Shown: piece by piece, positions 16,312-24,701 of the stretch
Layout of the letters: each line of letters begins with the position of its first letter
How positions within the stretch are numbered: position 1 is the first letter of the stretch
Assembly: GCA_016786665.1 (NCBI GenBank)
Contig: JAEUVZ010000005.1
Span: 1-33,432 of the forward strand
Source of the DNA: Flavipsychrobacter sp.
GTDB lineage: Bacteria > Bacteroidota > Bacteroidia > Chitinophagales > Chitinophagaceae
Direction: 5' to 3'
DNA length: 33,432 nt
Made by a program: the position numbers and the translations under genes
Notes under the pieces: generated by a model
The model's database searches: none
Told to the model about the DNA's origin: nothing
What the model saw: the letters and a program-made list of their open reading frames with translations, nothing else

Positions 16312-18558
16312 CTATCTGCTTACCTGGAGTGGCCTGGAGATACTGCCGTCTTTTGTGTACAGCTGTATCATATATGTGCCTGCAGGCAGCAGCGTGAGCT
16401 GTATGACAGGATCGTGTTCTTCCACCTGGCCGGTGAGCAGCGTTCGGCCCAGCATATCCATACAGCGATAGGAGGCTTCGCCTTGCAGCCCCCTTACTAC
16501 CACTTTGTCCCTGGCAGGGTTGGGGTACAGAAATATATGCGTTTGCACTGCCGGTAGATTGCTGGCCGCCAGCGGCGTATCTACTATGCGTATTTTACCG
16601 TAGTAAGGCACTGTGTTAGGGGCTGTTGCCACTACTACCAGCGAGTCGCCGGCGGGTAGTGGGGCGAAGTTGTGCGATGTATTGTAGTTGGTAGCTGTCT
16701 GCACTGAATATATGGTGTCGTTGTGCAGCAACACCACCGTTCCGTACTCCTTGTTCAGCAACGCCGCCAGGTTGGCCTCCCAATAATAAATGCTGTCGGC
16801 GTGGGTAGCTACCAGGGTATCGGTGGCATCGTAGCGGAGCTGCAGGGATGGGTCTCCAAAAAATATCCAGGTGTCGGTCATGTCATATCCCGCACCGGTA
16901 TAGTTGTCGTTCATGCTCATGGTACCCGCGGTGGTAATGGCTGCGGCTGCATATGCCTTGGTAGCGCTGATGCCGCTGATAATCTCCATCATTTCATCCT
17001 GCCCCTGCATGGGTGGGTCCCAGTATTGGTTTATGGAACTCATGAAGCCCCCTACCATTCCATAGGGCTGACCGCTTTGCTGGGCTGTCATTAGTCGTTC
17101 GCCCAGTGAGGTGTGGCCGTTCATAAATTCGCCGGTAACACAAGCTACCGTAATAATGAATGGCCACTGGCCATTGGTATTAGTGAGCGAGGGTACATCG
17201 TTGTTAGAGAAACCCGTAGTAGCCATGGAAGTAGTAGAGCCATGCCCGCAATAGTTGATCAGCGACACCCCGGAATTGATGGCGTCTATCACTTCCTGCT
17301 GGTTTGGGTTACCGGTACCATCCAGCGGCGCCAGGTTATTGTCGTGCGTGCCATCGTAGGCTTCGTAAACATAGGTGTACGTAGCCCCCAACAACTGTGT
17401 GCGTATCCCTATCATGTGTTCCCAGTCCATCTGGTTGTCGTCTCCCGGACCTTCGTCTGAGGCGATGCCCATTGCGCGCGTGTACCAGTTCTGCGCGGCT
17501 GTGGGGTTCTTCTCGTATTCTATACTTTTGGTGAGCTGTGGCTGTAATTCCTGCAGGCTATTGGCCGAAAAGCGGCCTATCAGGAGGTCGGGGTAGTGGT
17601 CGTTGCCTACTATATACCCAAAAGCCGCATCCGATGGACCCGCCACATCGTTGTTTTCTATTGGGGGCAGATCACTTTCGTCGCCTATAAGCAGCAGGTA
17701 AGCCAGGTTGCCGTTCTGCTGGTAATGCCATGCTATGCGTGTCCTTATGCTATCGGGGTCGCCACCGCTGCTCAAGGTATCCAGGTTCATAATATGGCAA
17801 CGTATGCCGCGCTCTTTCTTCCAGGCCATGAAGGGTTGCAGTGCGTTCAGGTATTGCCCGGGTGTAACTATCAGCATATCGCCCGTCTCGGGCAAGGCGC
17901 TGTAGGTGCTCTTTGCCGCGGTAGTTGGCAGCAAATCGTAATTGAGGAAATGGTGGCGATAGAGGTTGTTCCATACCTCTACGCGCTCTGCCGGGCGATG
18001 GGCGTGCCGCGTCTTTACCAGGAGCTGCATGTTCAGGCACACCCGCACGGTATGGGTGGACGGGTTGTACTGCACGGGATAAACCTGCACCGCACGGCCA
18101 TGCGCCTGCCGTATATCATACTCATTAGCCATGCGGGCTTCCGCCGCCGGGAAAAAGGCGTCTTGCTGATATACGGCCCCGGCGGTGAGTGGTACGGTGG
18201 CGGGGTCTATATCGCGGGTAAGGTTGCCCTTAGAGGGTACAATGTCAATATCGTTGTAATACACATAGCTACTGCTCAATACTTTCAGTTCCACATCACC
18301 TTCGGGCACCAGCAGACTGAAGGACTGGTACAGCATCTCCGGCGCTCCCGCCTCCAGCATACGTACGGCCCCGGGCATCGACAGCCGGTGCCAACCTTCA
18401 CCGGCCGGATTGACATTAACATCGCCAAATGAAAGGTTCACTATGTAACCTGTTTCTGTAGCGGTTATAGTAGTGCCGGGCTGTCCCGGCAGCAGTTGCC
18501 TGGCCGGACTGCTGTACCCAAAGACTGTAAGGGCCGCTAAAAGTATCAGTCGCTTCAT
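16312..18558 (-). CDS. Gingipain-like C25 family cysteine peptidase with T9SS sorting domain
   Basis: The 748-residue protein begins with a signal peptide (MKRLILLAALTVFGYSSPARQ). An N-terminal propeptide-like region runs to about residue 215 and includes the YPVQYNP segment found before C25 domains. The catalytic domain contains GDMLIVTPGQY, a DPDSIRTRI segment and YLLLIGDESDLPP. The probable dyad is His439 (YCGHGSTT) and Cys473 (VACVTGEF), spaced as in gingipains. It ends with YPNPARDKVVVRGL and PAGTYMIQL, a type A T9SS C-terminal sorting domain of about 75 residues, so it is exported by the Por system. It is predicted to be an extracellular or cell-surface endopeptidase; cleavage specificity cannot be read. 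A TAACTTTA box (18572-18565, minus) ends six bases before the ATG. Confidence 0.95.
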   Translation of the reverse strand: MKRLILLAALTVFGYSSPARQLLPGQPGTTITATETGYIVNLSFGDVNVNPAGEGWHRLSMPGAVRMLEAGAPEMLYQSFSLLVPEGDVELKVLSSSYVYYNDIDIVPSKGNLTRDIDPATVPLTAGAVYQQDAFFPAAEARMANEYDIRQAHGRAVQVYPVQYNPSTHTVRVCLNMQLLVKTRHAHRPAERVEVWNNLYRHHFLNYDLLPTTAAKSTYSALPETGDMLIVTPGQYLNALQPFMAWKKERGIRCHIMNLDTLSSGGDPDSIRTRIAWHYQQNGNLAYLLLIGDESDLPPIENNDVAGPSDAAFGYIVGNDHYPDLLIGRFSANSLQELQPQLTKSIEYEKNPTAAQNWYTRAMGIASDEGPGDDNQMDWEHMIGIRTQLLGATYTYVYEAYDGTHDNNLAPLDGTGNPNQQEVIDAINSGVSLINYCGHGSTTSMATTGFSNNDVPSLTNTNGQWPFIITVACVTGEFMNGHTSLGERLMTAQQSGQPYGMVGGFMSSINQYWDPPMQGQDEMMEIISGISATKAYAAAAITTAGTMSMNDNYTGAGYDMTDTWIFFGDPSLQLRYDATDTLVATHADSIYYWEANLAALLNKEYGTVVLLHNDTIYSVQTATNYNTSHNFAPLPAGDSLVVVATAPNTVPYYGKIRIVDTPLAASNLPAVQTHIFLYPNPARDKVVVRGLQGEASYRCMDMLGRTLLTGQVEEHDPVIQLTLLPAGTYMIQLYTKDGSISRPLQVSR

Positions 18559-18564
18559 TACATA

Positions 18565-18572
18565 TAAAGTTA
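18565..18572 (-). promoter_or_regulatory. -7-like box just before the C25 peptidase gene
   Basis: TAACTTTA on the minus strand differs from TAnnTTTG only in the last base and lies six bases before the ATG. It would give an almost leaderless transcript. Evidence is motif similarity only. Confidence 0.3.
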
Positions 18573-18658
18573 CGGCATTCCCATTAAAGCTGTGTTAAGC
18601 TTTCCGGTGGCCCCGTTTCAGAAAATACGCTACCTTCAAGGCAATAAAGACACCTTAC

Positions 18659-19327
18659 ATGACTACTTACGAAGAAATTTTTGAACATAATCGCCAATGG
18701 GTTCGTTCCCGGACGGAAAACGACCCGCATTTCTTCGAAAAGCTGGCCAAAGACCAGCAGCCGGACTACCTCTATATCGGCTGTTCCGACAGCCGGGTGC
18801 CGGCCAATGAAATCATGGGCCTGGAACCGGGCGAGGTCTTCGTGCACCGGAACGTCGCCAACCTGGTGAACAACGTGGACATGAACGTAATGTCAGTAAT
18901 CAACTACGCCGTCAGACACCTGCACGTAAAGCATATCATTGTGTGCGGGCATTACAACTGTGGTGGTGTAAAGGCGGCAATGACCCCGCAGGATATGGGC
19001 TTGCTTAATCCCTGGCTGCGCAACATACGCGATGTGTATCGACAGCACGCGGGCGAACTGGATGCCCTAACCAGCGAACACGACCGGTATGACCGCCTGG
19101 TGGAACTGAATGTACTGGAGCAATGCACCAATGTGATAAAGACCGCGGCAGTACAACGGTCTTACAATGCCCACCGCTTCCCGGAAGTGCATGGATGGGT
19201 GTTTGACCTGCGCAACGGACTGCTAAAAGACCTGGAACTGAACTTTAAAGCCAAGCTAAAGGAAATACAGAAAATATATGACCTCACGGCTATCCCCTCG
19301 CAATACTCTGAAGAAGGAGACCATTAA
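18659..19327 (+). CDS. Beta-class carbonic anhydrase
   Basis: The 222-residue protein interconverts CO2 and bicarbonate in the cytoplasm. Zinc ligands are Cys42, His98 and Cys101 (YIGCSDSRVP; CGHYNCGG), and the Asp44-Arg46 dyad is present. The length is that of the CanA/Can-like bacterial beta class. The motif FVHRNVANLV and the segment LNVLEQCTNV are also typical. It is a single gene, divergent from the peptidase and tail-to-tail with the lipid kinase, whose stop codon overlaps its own. A TACCTTCA box (18631-18638) is a weak promoter candidate about 20 bases before the ATG. Confidence 0.97.
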   Translation: MTTYEEIFEHNRQWVRSRTENDPHFFEKLAKDQQPDYLYIGCSDSRVPANEIMGLEPGEVFVHRNVANLVNNVDMNVMSVINYAVRHLHVKHIIVCGHYNCGGVKAAMTPQDMGLLNPWLRNIRDVYRQHAGELDALTSEHDRYDRLVELNVLEQCTNVIKTAAVQRSYNAHRFPEVHGWVFDLRNGLLKDLELNFKAKLKEIQKIYDLTAIPSQYSEEGDH

Positions 19328-20202
19328 GGCACAATTACCTTCAGCGCCAGCGGCTGGATGCGGAACGTAATCTCACTAGTGCATTTGCGCGCGTCCCCAT
19401 CGGTCTGCATCAATTTCAGGGCTGGATGGGAAACCACAATTTCCCTGGCACGATAAGTATCTACATACGGACTTTTGTCAATAGTACCGTTCATCGCCCT
19501 GACAACAAGCGTGCTGCCCAATATTTTAGGGAAGGGCTTTATAATACTCACGTCCAGCCACCCATCGGTATAGCTGGCATTGGGTGCTATTTTGAAGTTG
19601 TAGCCAAACTGCTGCCCGTTGGCCACATTTATCATAAAGGCTTTTTGCTGAAGGAGCTTGCCGTCTATCTTTATGCTCCATTCCCACTCTTTAAAGGTCC
19701 AGAGGTTTTTAGTGACCAGCCAGCTATATACGGCAAGGCCTCGCTTCTCGCTGGTAGCAAACTGCTTGGATATGAGCGCGTCGAAGCCGACACCCGCGTT
19801 GCTGAGGAACAGTTCGTCGTTAGCGTATCCTACGTCTATGGCCTGTGTGTTTCCGCGGTTGATAACATCCAGCGCTTCGGGCAGCAACAGGGGTATTTCC
19901 ATGGTGCGCGCCATGCCATTACCAGACCCTTTGGGTACTATCGCCAGTGCCGTGTCCGTGCCCACCAAACCTTTAGCCACGTCGTTTACCGATCCGTCGC
20001 CCCCCACTGCTACTACAGCGAAGGCCCCTTCCGCCGCGGCCAGGGCCGCCAGCTCCGTTCCGTGCCCGGCACGCTCTGTATGCCATACTGCGTAGCTAAA
20101 TTTTTCAGGGTCCAGCTTTTGCGCTATCCCTTCTTCTATCGCTTTCTGGCGGTCTACACCGCTGCGCGGGTTTACTATAAAAACTATCTTCTTCAGGCTC
20201 AT
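19324..20202 (-). CDS. YegS/BmrU-type lipid kinase (diacylglycerol kinase catalytic domain)
   Basis: The 292-residue protein has NPRSG at 11-15, the nucleotide-binding GGDGSVNDV at 67-75 and PKGSGNGMAR at 90-99, all diagnostic of the DAGK catalytic domain. A second beta-rich domain follows, with NVANGQQFG and a PNASYTDGWLDV segment. These enzymes phosphorylate diacylglycerol, sphingoid bases or related lipids at the membrane face; the substrate here is not known. The ATG overlaps the nadC stop in an ATGA, implying coupled translation. The gene is otherwise unrelated in pathway to nadC. Confidence 0.93.
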   Translation of the reverse strand: MSLKKIVFIVNPRSGVDRQKAIEEGIAQKLDPEKFSYAVWHTERAGHGTELAALAAAEGAFAVVAVGGDGSVNDVAKGLVGTDTALAIVPKGSGNGMARTMEIPLLLPEALDVINRGNTQAIDVGYANDELFLSNAGVGFDALISKQFATSEKRGLAVYSWLVTKNLWTFKEWEWSIKIDGKLLQQKAFMINVANGQQFGYNFKIAPNASYTDGWLDVSIIKPFPKILGSTLVVRAMNGTIDKSPYVDTYRAREIVVSHPALKLMQTDGDARKCTSEITFRIQPLALKVIVP

Positions 20203-21119
20203 GCCAGTTGTGCTTTTAAACTCAGGTCCAGGCTCACCGCATGATGTATCATAGCCCCCACCGAGATGAAGTCTACCCCAGTACGGGCGTAGTCTTCTAT
20301 ATTTTCCAGGTTAATGCCGCCAGAGGCTTCCGTCTCGTACCTGCCGGCTACCAGCTTTACCGCTTCTTCTACTTCCAGTGGTTTATAGTTGTCCAGCATT
20401 ATCCGGTGTACGCCTCCCACCGCTAATATCCGCTGCACATCGGCGAGGCTGCGGGTTTCTACTTCTATAGCCAGTGGCCGGTTATTGGCCGCCAGGTAAG
20501 CACGGGTTTTTTCGATCGCCTTTTCTATGCCACCGCAGAAGTCTATGTGGTTATCCTTCAGCATTACCATATCGTACAGGCCCATCCGGTGGTTGTATCC
20601 GCCGCCTATCCTTACGGCTTCTTTCTCAAAAGAGCGGAACAGGGGCGTGGTCTTTCTCGTGTCTAAAATCCGGGTATTGTACGCCTTTATCCGGTCGGCA
20701 TACCGGCTAGTGAGTGTAGCGATGCCGCTCATGCGCTGCATGCAGTTCAGTGCCAGGCGCTCTGCCATCAGTATGGTATGCACGCGTGCCGATACCTCAA
20801 ATGCCGTTTCGCCATTAGCTACCCGGTCGCCATCATTTTTGTATAGCGTAAAGTGCGCTTCCGGCTCCAGGTAATGGAATATGTCGCACGCCAGTTGCAC
20901 GCCCGCCAGTATACCGTCCTCCTTTATTTTCAACACGGCTTTCCCCTGCGCTTCCTTATCTATGCTCGCCAATGTAGAGTGGTCGCCTGACCCTATATCT
21001 TCCAGCAGCGCTGCTGCTATAAATGCTGTTCTGTCCAAAACCTGAAAGTTATAGGGCAAAGCTAATAAATACCACCCGCACCGGCAGAAGTAATGATTTG
21101 TTAATGGCATAGCCCTCAT
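20199..21119 (-). CDS. nadC: Nicotinate-nucleotide pyrophosphorylase (carboxylating), NadC
   Basis: NadC turns quinolinate and PRPP into nicotinate mononucleotide in de novo NAD synthesis. Seen motifs are LLEDIGSGDHSTLAS near the start, ILAGVQLACDIF, the substrate-binding RKTTPLFR and GGGYNHRMGLYDMVMLKDNH, and the C-terminal EASGGINLENIEDYA and GVDFISVGAMIHH. The reading frame from the ATG at 21119 has about 27 extra residues before the conserved LDRTAF. Other possible starts are the ATG three codons in and a TTG at 21038 (LDRTAF). The start is therefore uncertain. It overlaps the lipid-kinase gene by four bases. Confidence 0.95.
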   Translation of the reverse strand: MRAMPLTNHYFCRCGWYLLALPYNFQVLDRTAFIAAALLEDIGSGDHSTLASIDKEAQGKAVLKIKEDGILAGVQLACDIFHYLEPEAHFTLYKNDGDRVANGETAFEVSARVHTILMAERLALNCMQRMSGIATLTSRYADRIKAYNTRILDTRKTTPLFRSFEKEAVRIGGGYNHRMGLYDMVMLKDNHIDFCGGIEKAIEKTRAYLAANNRPLAIEVETRSLADVQRILAVGGVHRIMLDNYKPLEVEEAVKLVAGRYETEASGGINLENIEDYARTGVDFISVGAMIHHAVSLDLSLKAQLA

Positions 21120-21196
21120 CCGCTCAACTATAAAATCCGGTCAATTCAGCACATTTACGCTTAAAATGACGGAACGTTTTCGTTATTTACCGCCTT

Positions 21197-23086
21197 ATGC
21201 CTGGCAGGCGCATTCCTATATTCGTATTTCTGCTCACGCTGGGTTGGCTTTTAGCCAGCCCCGCAGGGCGTTCGTTTGCCTTTGACAGCAGGAAAGCCGA
21301 CAGCTTATACCGCTCGCTTTCCCGGCCCCAGGCTGATACACAGCGCATCAAGCTACTGCTGGCCTTGTCGCACACGTATGAAAGCGATAGCCCCGCGCGC
21401 AGCTTTTACTATGCCAGCGAAGCGCTTTTTCTATCGGAGCGGAATGGCTGGCAAAAAGGCATCAGCGTCGCAGCGCTTCGCATAGCCATCGTTTACATAG
21501 ATGTATGGGAACTGAACGAAGCCATCCGGCACCTGCACAGCAGCATCAGCGCCGCACGGAAAGAGGGCAATGAGCATACGGAGCGCAGCTGCTGGCAGTA
21601 CCTGGTGCACTGCTATGATCACATTGGCAAACACCAGGAGGCATTTGACTGCCAGGAGCAGCTGCTGAACATGGTGCTGAAAACCGGGGACACCGTAGCC
21701 ATATGCCGCCAGATGAGCGCCTACGCCACTACTATGTATGATAACGGCCGGAAACAGGAAGGTATCCACTGGCTGAAGAAAGACATAGCCCTGGCGGGTG
21801 CGCATCTGCACGGAGCCTCCCGCAACGACATTTCAGCCGAACTACTGAATACACTCGCCATTGTGTACCTGAAGGAAGAACAACCCGACAGTGCGCTATC
21901 TACCCTACGGGCAGCCTTGCCGCTGGCTGCGGCTATCAGCGATACGCCTAATATGGCCTACCTGCTTTCCACCCTATCTTTCGCCCATTCCGCATCTGGC
22001 ACTGACGACTCTGCAGTACACTACTCGCGGAAGACCATCGCCCTGGGGGAGCGCCTGAACGACCTGCCCCTCTTAAAGAATCACCACAGCCAGCTATCTC
22101 AGCTCTATGAGCGCCATGGAGATGCCGCCCGCGCGCTTTATCACTACAAAATGGCCGACTCGCTGGCGGCGGGCATTGCCGCCTCAGAAAAAACCCTGGA
22201 GCAGTCCATGCAAATATCGCGGGTGGCGATAGAGCAGCAGCGTGCCCAGCGCAAGCAGGAGCGCCTGGACCTGGAAGCTGTGAATGCCAATCAACGGAAA
22301 GCGCTTTTTGTCGCCGCCGGGGTGCTGATAGCCCTGTCCGTTATTGCCGCCCTGGTATTCCGCAACCTGCGCAACCGGGAACGTAGCCATAAAATCATCA
22401 GCGCGCAGGCCGAAAGCCTGAAGCGGCAAAACAAAGTAATAGACACCGCGCTGCAGGAAAAAGAAGTGTTGCTTCAGGAAATGCACCACCGGGTAAAAAA
22501 TAACCTGCAACTGATAAACGGGCTACTGGAACTGCAGATAACAAAGCTGGCAGATAAAAAATCGGCAGAGCCGCTGCTACTGGCGCAACAACGGATATAC
22601 AGTATGGCAATGGTGCATACCCGGCTCTATCATAGCTCCGGCGACGCCTCCGTTGCTGTTCACGAATTTGTTACTGACCTGTTTCACAGCCTGAACAGTG
22701 CGTTTAACAAATCGGAAACCGACATACGGTTTACAGACCAGGTATCGGTAACGCACTTACCGCTGAATATGCTGGTACCGCTCGGGCTCATCATCAACGA
22801 ACTCATTACCAACTCCTTCAAGCATGCCTTCCCGAACCACGGCACGGGCACAATATCCATTGTATTGCGAAAGGAACCCGACTCCCTAGTATTTATATAC
22901 ACCGATACCGGCAAGGGGATGGAAACCAACCTCCCCGACGAAAGCGCAGAAACGCTCGGGCTGTATCTTATCCGCCGCCTCACGCGGCAACTAGGCGGGC
23001 AGATGGTGTATAGTTCGGAGAATGGCTCTACATTTACTTTTACATTCCCTTATGAAGGAGACCCGGATAGCCATAGTAGAAGATGA
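21197..23086 (+). CDS. TPR-containing HisKA_2 sensor histidine kinase
   Basis: The 629-residue protein begins with a signal or anchor segment (residues 1-26, up to GRSFAF). A helical array of TPR-like repeats covers about 40-340. One transmembrane helix follows near 374-395 (LFVAAGVLIALSVIAALVF), then a coiled-coil linker. The cytoplasmic kinase has a HisKA_2 phospho-acceptor motif EMHHRVKNNLQLINGLL with His430/His431. The HATPase domain has INELITNSFKHAF and DTGKGM. This TPR-TM-HisKA_2 layout is common in Bacteroidota and would sense something in the periplasm or through a partner protein. The partner regulator gene overlaps its 3' end by 35 bases. Confidence 0.95.
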   Translation: MPGRRIPIFVFLLTLGWLLASPAGRSFAFDSRKADSLYRSLSRPQADTQRIKLLLALSHTYESDSPARSFYYASEALFLSERNGWQKGISVAALRIAIVYIDVWELNEAIRHLHSSISAARKEGNEHTERSCWQYLVHCYDHIGKHQEAFDCQEQLLNMVLKTGDTVAICRQMSAYATTMYDNGRKQEGIHWLKKDIALAGAHLHGASRNDISAELLNTLAIVYLKEEQPDSALSTLRAALPLAAAISDTPNMAYLLSTLSFAHSASGTDDSAVHYSRKTIALGERLNDLPLLKNHHSQLSQLYERHGDAARALYHYKMADSLAAGIAASEKTLEQSMQISRVAIEQQRAQRKQERLDLEAVNANQRKALFVAAGVLIALSVIAALVFRNLRNRERSHKIISAQAESLKRQNKVIDTALQEKEVLLQEMHHRVKNNLQLINGLLELQITKLADKKSAEPLLLAQQRIYSMAMVHTRLYHSSGDASVAVHEFVTDLFHSLNSAFNKSETDIRFTDQVSVTHLPLNMLVPLGLIINELITNSFKHAFPNHGTGTISIVLRKEPDSLVFIYTDTGKGMETNLPDESAETLGLYLIRRLTRQLGGQMVYSSENGSTFTFTFPYEGDPDSHSRR

Positions 23087-23762
23087 ACTAATTATTGCGG
23101 ATAGCATCCGCTCGGTATTGGTGCGCATGAACTACCAGGTAGCAGAACCATGTATTAACTACAACGAGGCCATCCGTATGCTGCAATCCAATCCACCGCA
23201 CCTGCTGCTGCTGGACATTAACCTGGGCAGCCACTCCCCAAGCGGTATAGAGGTGGGACGTTATATCCGCCAGCATATGAATCTCCCTTTTATCTTCCTT
23301 ACCGCCAATAGCGATATGAAAACCGTGGAAGAGGCCAAGACGGTACGCCCCAACGCCTTCCTGGTGAAACCTTTTGCGCCTGACGAGCTGCAAGCGGCGA
23401 TAGAGATAGCGATGCACAACTTCTATGCGCAGCAGGGCCCGGTACAGCCCGGGAGCGGAAAAGATTTCCTGTTTGTAAAAGACGGTACAGAGCTGCATAA
23501 GCTGCACTTCAGCGAAATCCTCTACCTGGAGAGCGACCACGTGTATGTGTCGCTGCACACGGCCACACGCAGGTACCTGGTGCGTACATCCCTCCAAAAC
23601 TATATAGAGCAGCTGGATAAAGACCTTTTCCTACGCATTCACCGCAGCTACGTTGTCAATCTTTCCAAAATTGACAAGGTACTGGGTAGCCAGGTACAGA
23701 TAGGCAGCCGAAACTTGCCTGTTTCTAAAAGCTACCGGGACGCTCTACTTTCCCGCCTTTAG
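23052..23762 (+). CDS. LytTR-family response regulator, partner of the TPR kinase
   Basis: The ATG at 23052 (MKETRIAIVEDE) is chosen because it gives a normal receiver start; an ATG ten codons upstream lies in the kinase reading region. The receiver has Glu10-Asp11, the phospho-acceptor Asp55 (LLLLDINLG) and Lys106 (FLVKPF). The LytTR DNA-binding domain covers about 150-236, with KLHFSEILYLESDHVYV, FLRIHRSYVVNLSKID and GSRNLPVSKSYRD. LytTR regulators bind direct repeats in promoters. The overlap with the kinase gene implies coupled translation and a cognate pair. The 232-base gap after it holds a promoter for the next gene and nothing else clear. Confidence 0.95.
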   Translation: MKETRIAIVEDELIIADSIRSVLVRMNYQVAEPCINYNEAIRMLQSNPPHLLLLDINLGSHSPSGIEVGRYIRQHMNLPFIFLTANSDMKTVEEAKTVRPNAFLVKPFAPDELQAAIEIAMHNFYAQQGPVQPGSGKDFLFVKDGTELHKLHFSEILYLESDHVYVSLHTATRRYLVRTSLQNYIEQLDKDLFLRIHRSYVVNLSKIDKVLGSQVQIGSRNLPVSKSYRDALLSRL

Positions 23763-23825
23763 GCATTTCAGAACATTATAATATCCATTGAGAACATTGG
23801 GCAGGGTCGTTCTGTATAAGGACTC

Positions 23826-23833
23826 TACATTTG
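23826..23833 (+). promoter_or_regulatory. Exact TAnnTTTG -7 box upstream of a lipoprotein gene
   Basis: TACATTTG matches the -7 consensus. A TTG at 23797-23799 lies 26 bases upstream, a little far. The transcript would have a long leader of about 155 bases before the ATG at 23995, which could hold a regulatory fold. Confidence 0.35.
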
Positions 23834-23994
23834 CTCGATATAAATATATGTGGCTGCGGCATACCCGTTCTGCTTTTCTTCAGGAAGGGAGGCAAGGGAG
23901 AAAGCCCTCTGCAAAGATGGCAGCAGCACATATACTTATACGCGCTTAACTGCGTATTGGCTATTGTTTATCATTCATAAAAAAACACCCCAAA

Positions 23995-24570
23995 ATGAAG
24001 AAAATCTTATTGTCTCTGAGCCTGCTGGCCGCTGCCGGCAGCCTCTCGCTGCTCACCTCGTGCGATGCCATTAAAAAGAAAGTAAAAGACGAAGCCGGCG
24101 TGGACCTCAACTTTACCACAGATGGCATAGAAGGAACTTTTGACATCCCGGTTATCACCACACTGAATGTAACTACCTATCCCGATACGGTAGAAATGCC
24201 CATGGACCTGGAAGGCAAGATAAAAGCGTACTCCAGCCTGCTGGGAATGGATGATGTAACCAGCGTAACCATTGAGGATATGGACCTTATTATCAACAAT
24301 GCTGATAATGCCAATGACGCTTCCAACTTCTATACAGCCCTGGCTATCCTGTACTCTGACTCTAAGCCGGATGCCATTACCGTATCCTCTAATGACGTGA
24401 TACCGGATACCCATACCAACACCATTGAGCTGGTACCTTCTCCCGGCATCAACCTGCTTGATTACATGAAGTCGGGCACGAAGCTATACTACGTAACCGG
24501 TGTAAACATGCGCAAAACCACCAGCAAGGTGCTGAACTGCACCCTCCGGGTGAAATACCATATTCAGTAG
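23995..24570 (+). CDS. Lipoprotein of unknown function (191 aa)
   Basis: A strong lipoprotein signal (MKKILLSLSLLAAAGSLSLLTSC) places Cys23 as the lipidated residue. After a short lysine-rich start (DAIKKKVKDEAG), the mature protein of about 168 residues is predicted to be mostly beta strands, with repeated VTxT and VTSVTIEDMDLI patterns. It ends NCTLRVKYHIQ. No known domain motif was recognised. A long leader lies upstream and a clear terminator lies 27 bases after the stop, so it is a single-gene transcript. Highly biased codon use and the strong signals suggest good expression. Confidence 0.85.
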   Translation: MKKILLSLSLLAAAGSLSLLTSCDAIKKKVKDEAGVDLNFTTDGIEGTFDIPVITTLNVTTYPDTVEMPMDLEGKIKAYSSLLGMDDVTSVTIEDMDLIINNADNANDASNFYTALAILYSDSKPDAITVSSNDVIPDTHTNTIELVPSPGINLLDYMKSGTKLYYVTGVNMRKTTSKVLNCTLRVKYHIQ

Positions 24571-24597
24571 TCCCTACTTTTTCATTAAATCCTATCC

Positions 24598-24634
24598 AAA
24601 AGCTACCGTAGGGTAGCTTTTGCTGTTTTAGGGA
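24598..24634 (+). terminator. Terminator of the lipoprotein gene
   Basis: A 10-bp stem (arms 24598-24607 and 24612-24621) with a four-base loop is followed by TGCTGTTTTAG. The arm ends AAAA/TTTT. It stands between the lipoprotein stop and the helicase gene. Confidence 0.75.
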
Positions 24635-24701
24635 GGTGCGCCAGGGAGGAACATTTCCACATTATCGGGTTTGCACCTGCCAGCTTGCTTATCTTTATGC
24701 T

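Noticed and set aside
17596-18432. Plus-strand 278-codon frame
   Set aside because: It lies antisense to the C25 peptidase gene and shows no recognisable domain or signal.
19426-20244. Plus-strand 272-codon frame
   Set aside because: It is antisense to the lipid kinase, which has diagnostic GGDGS and PKGSGNG motifs.
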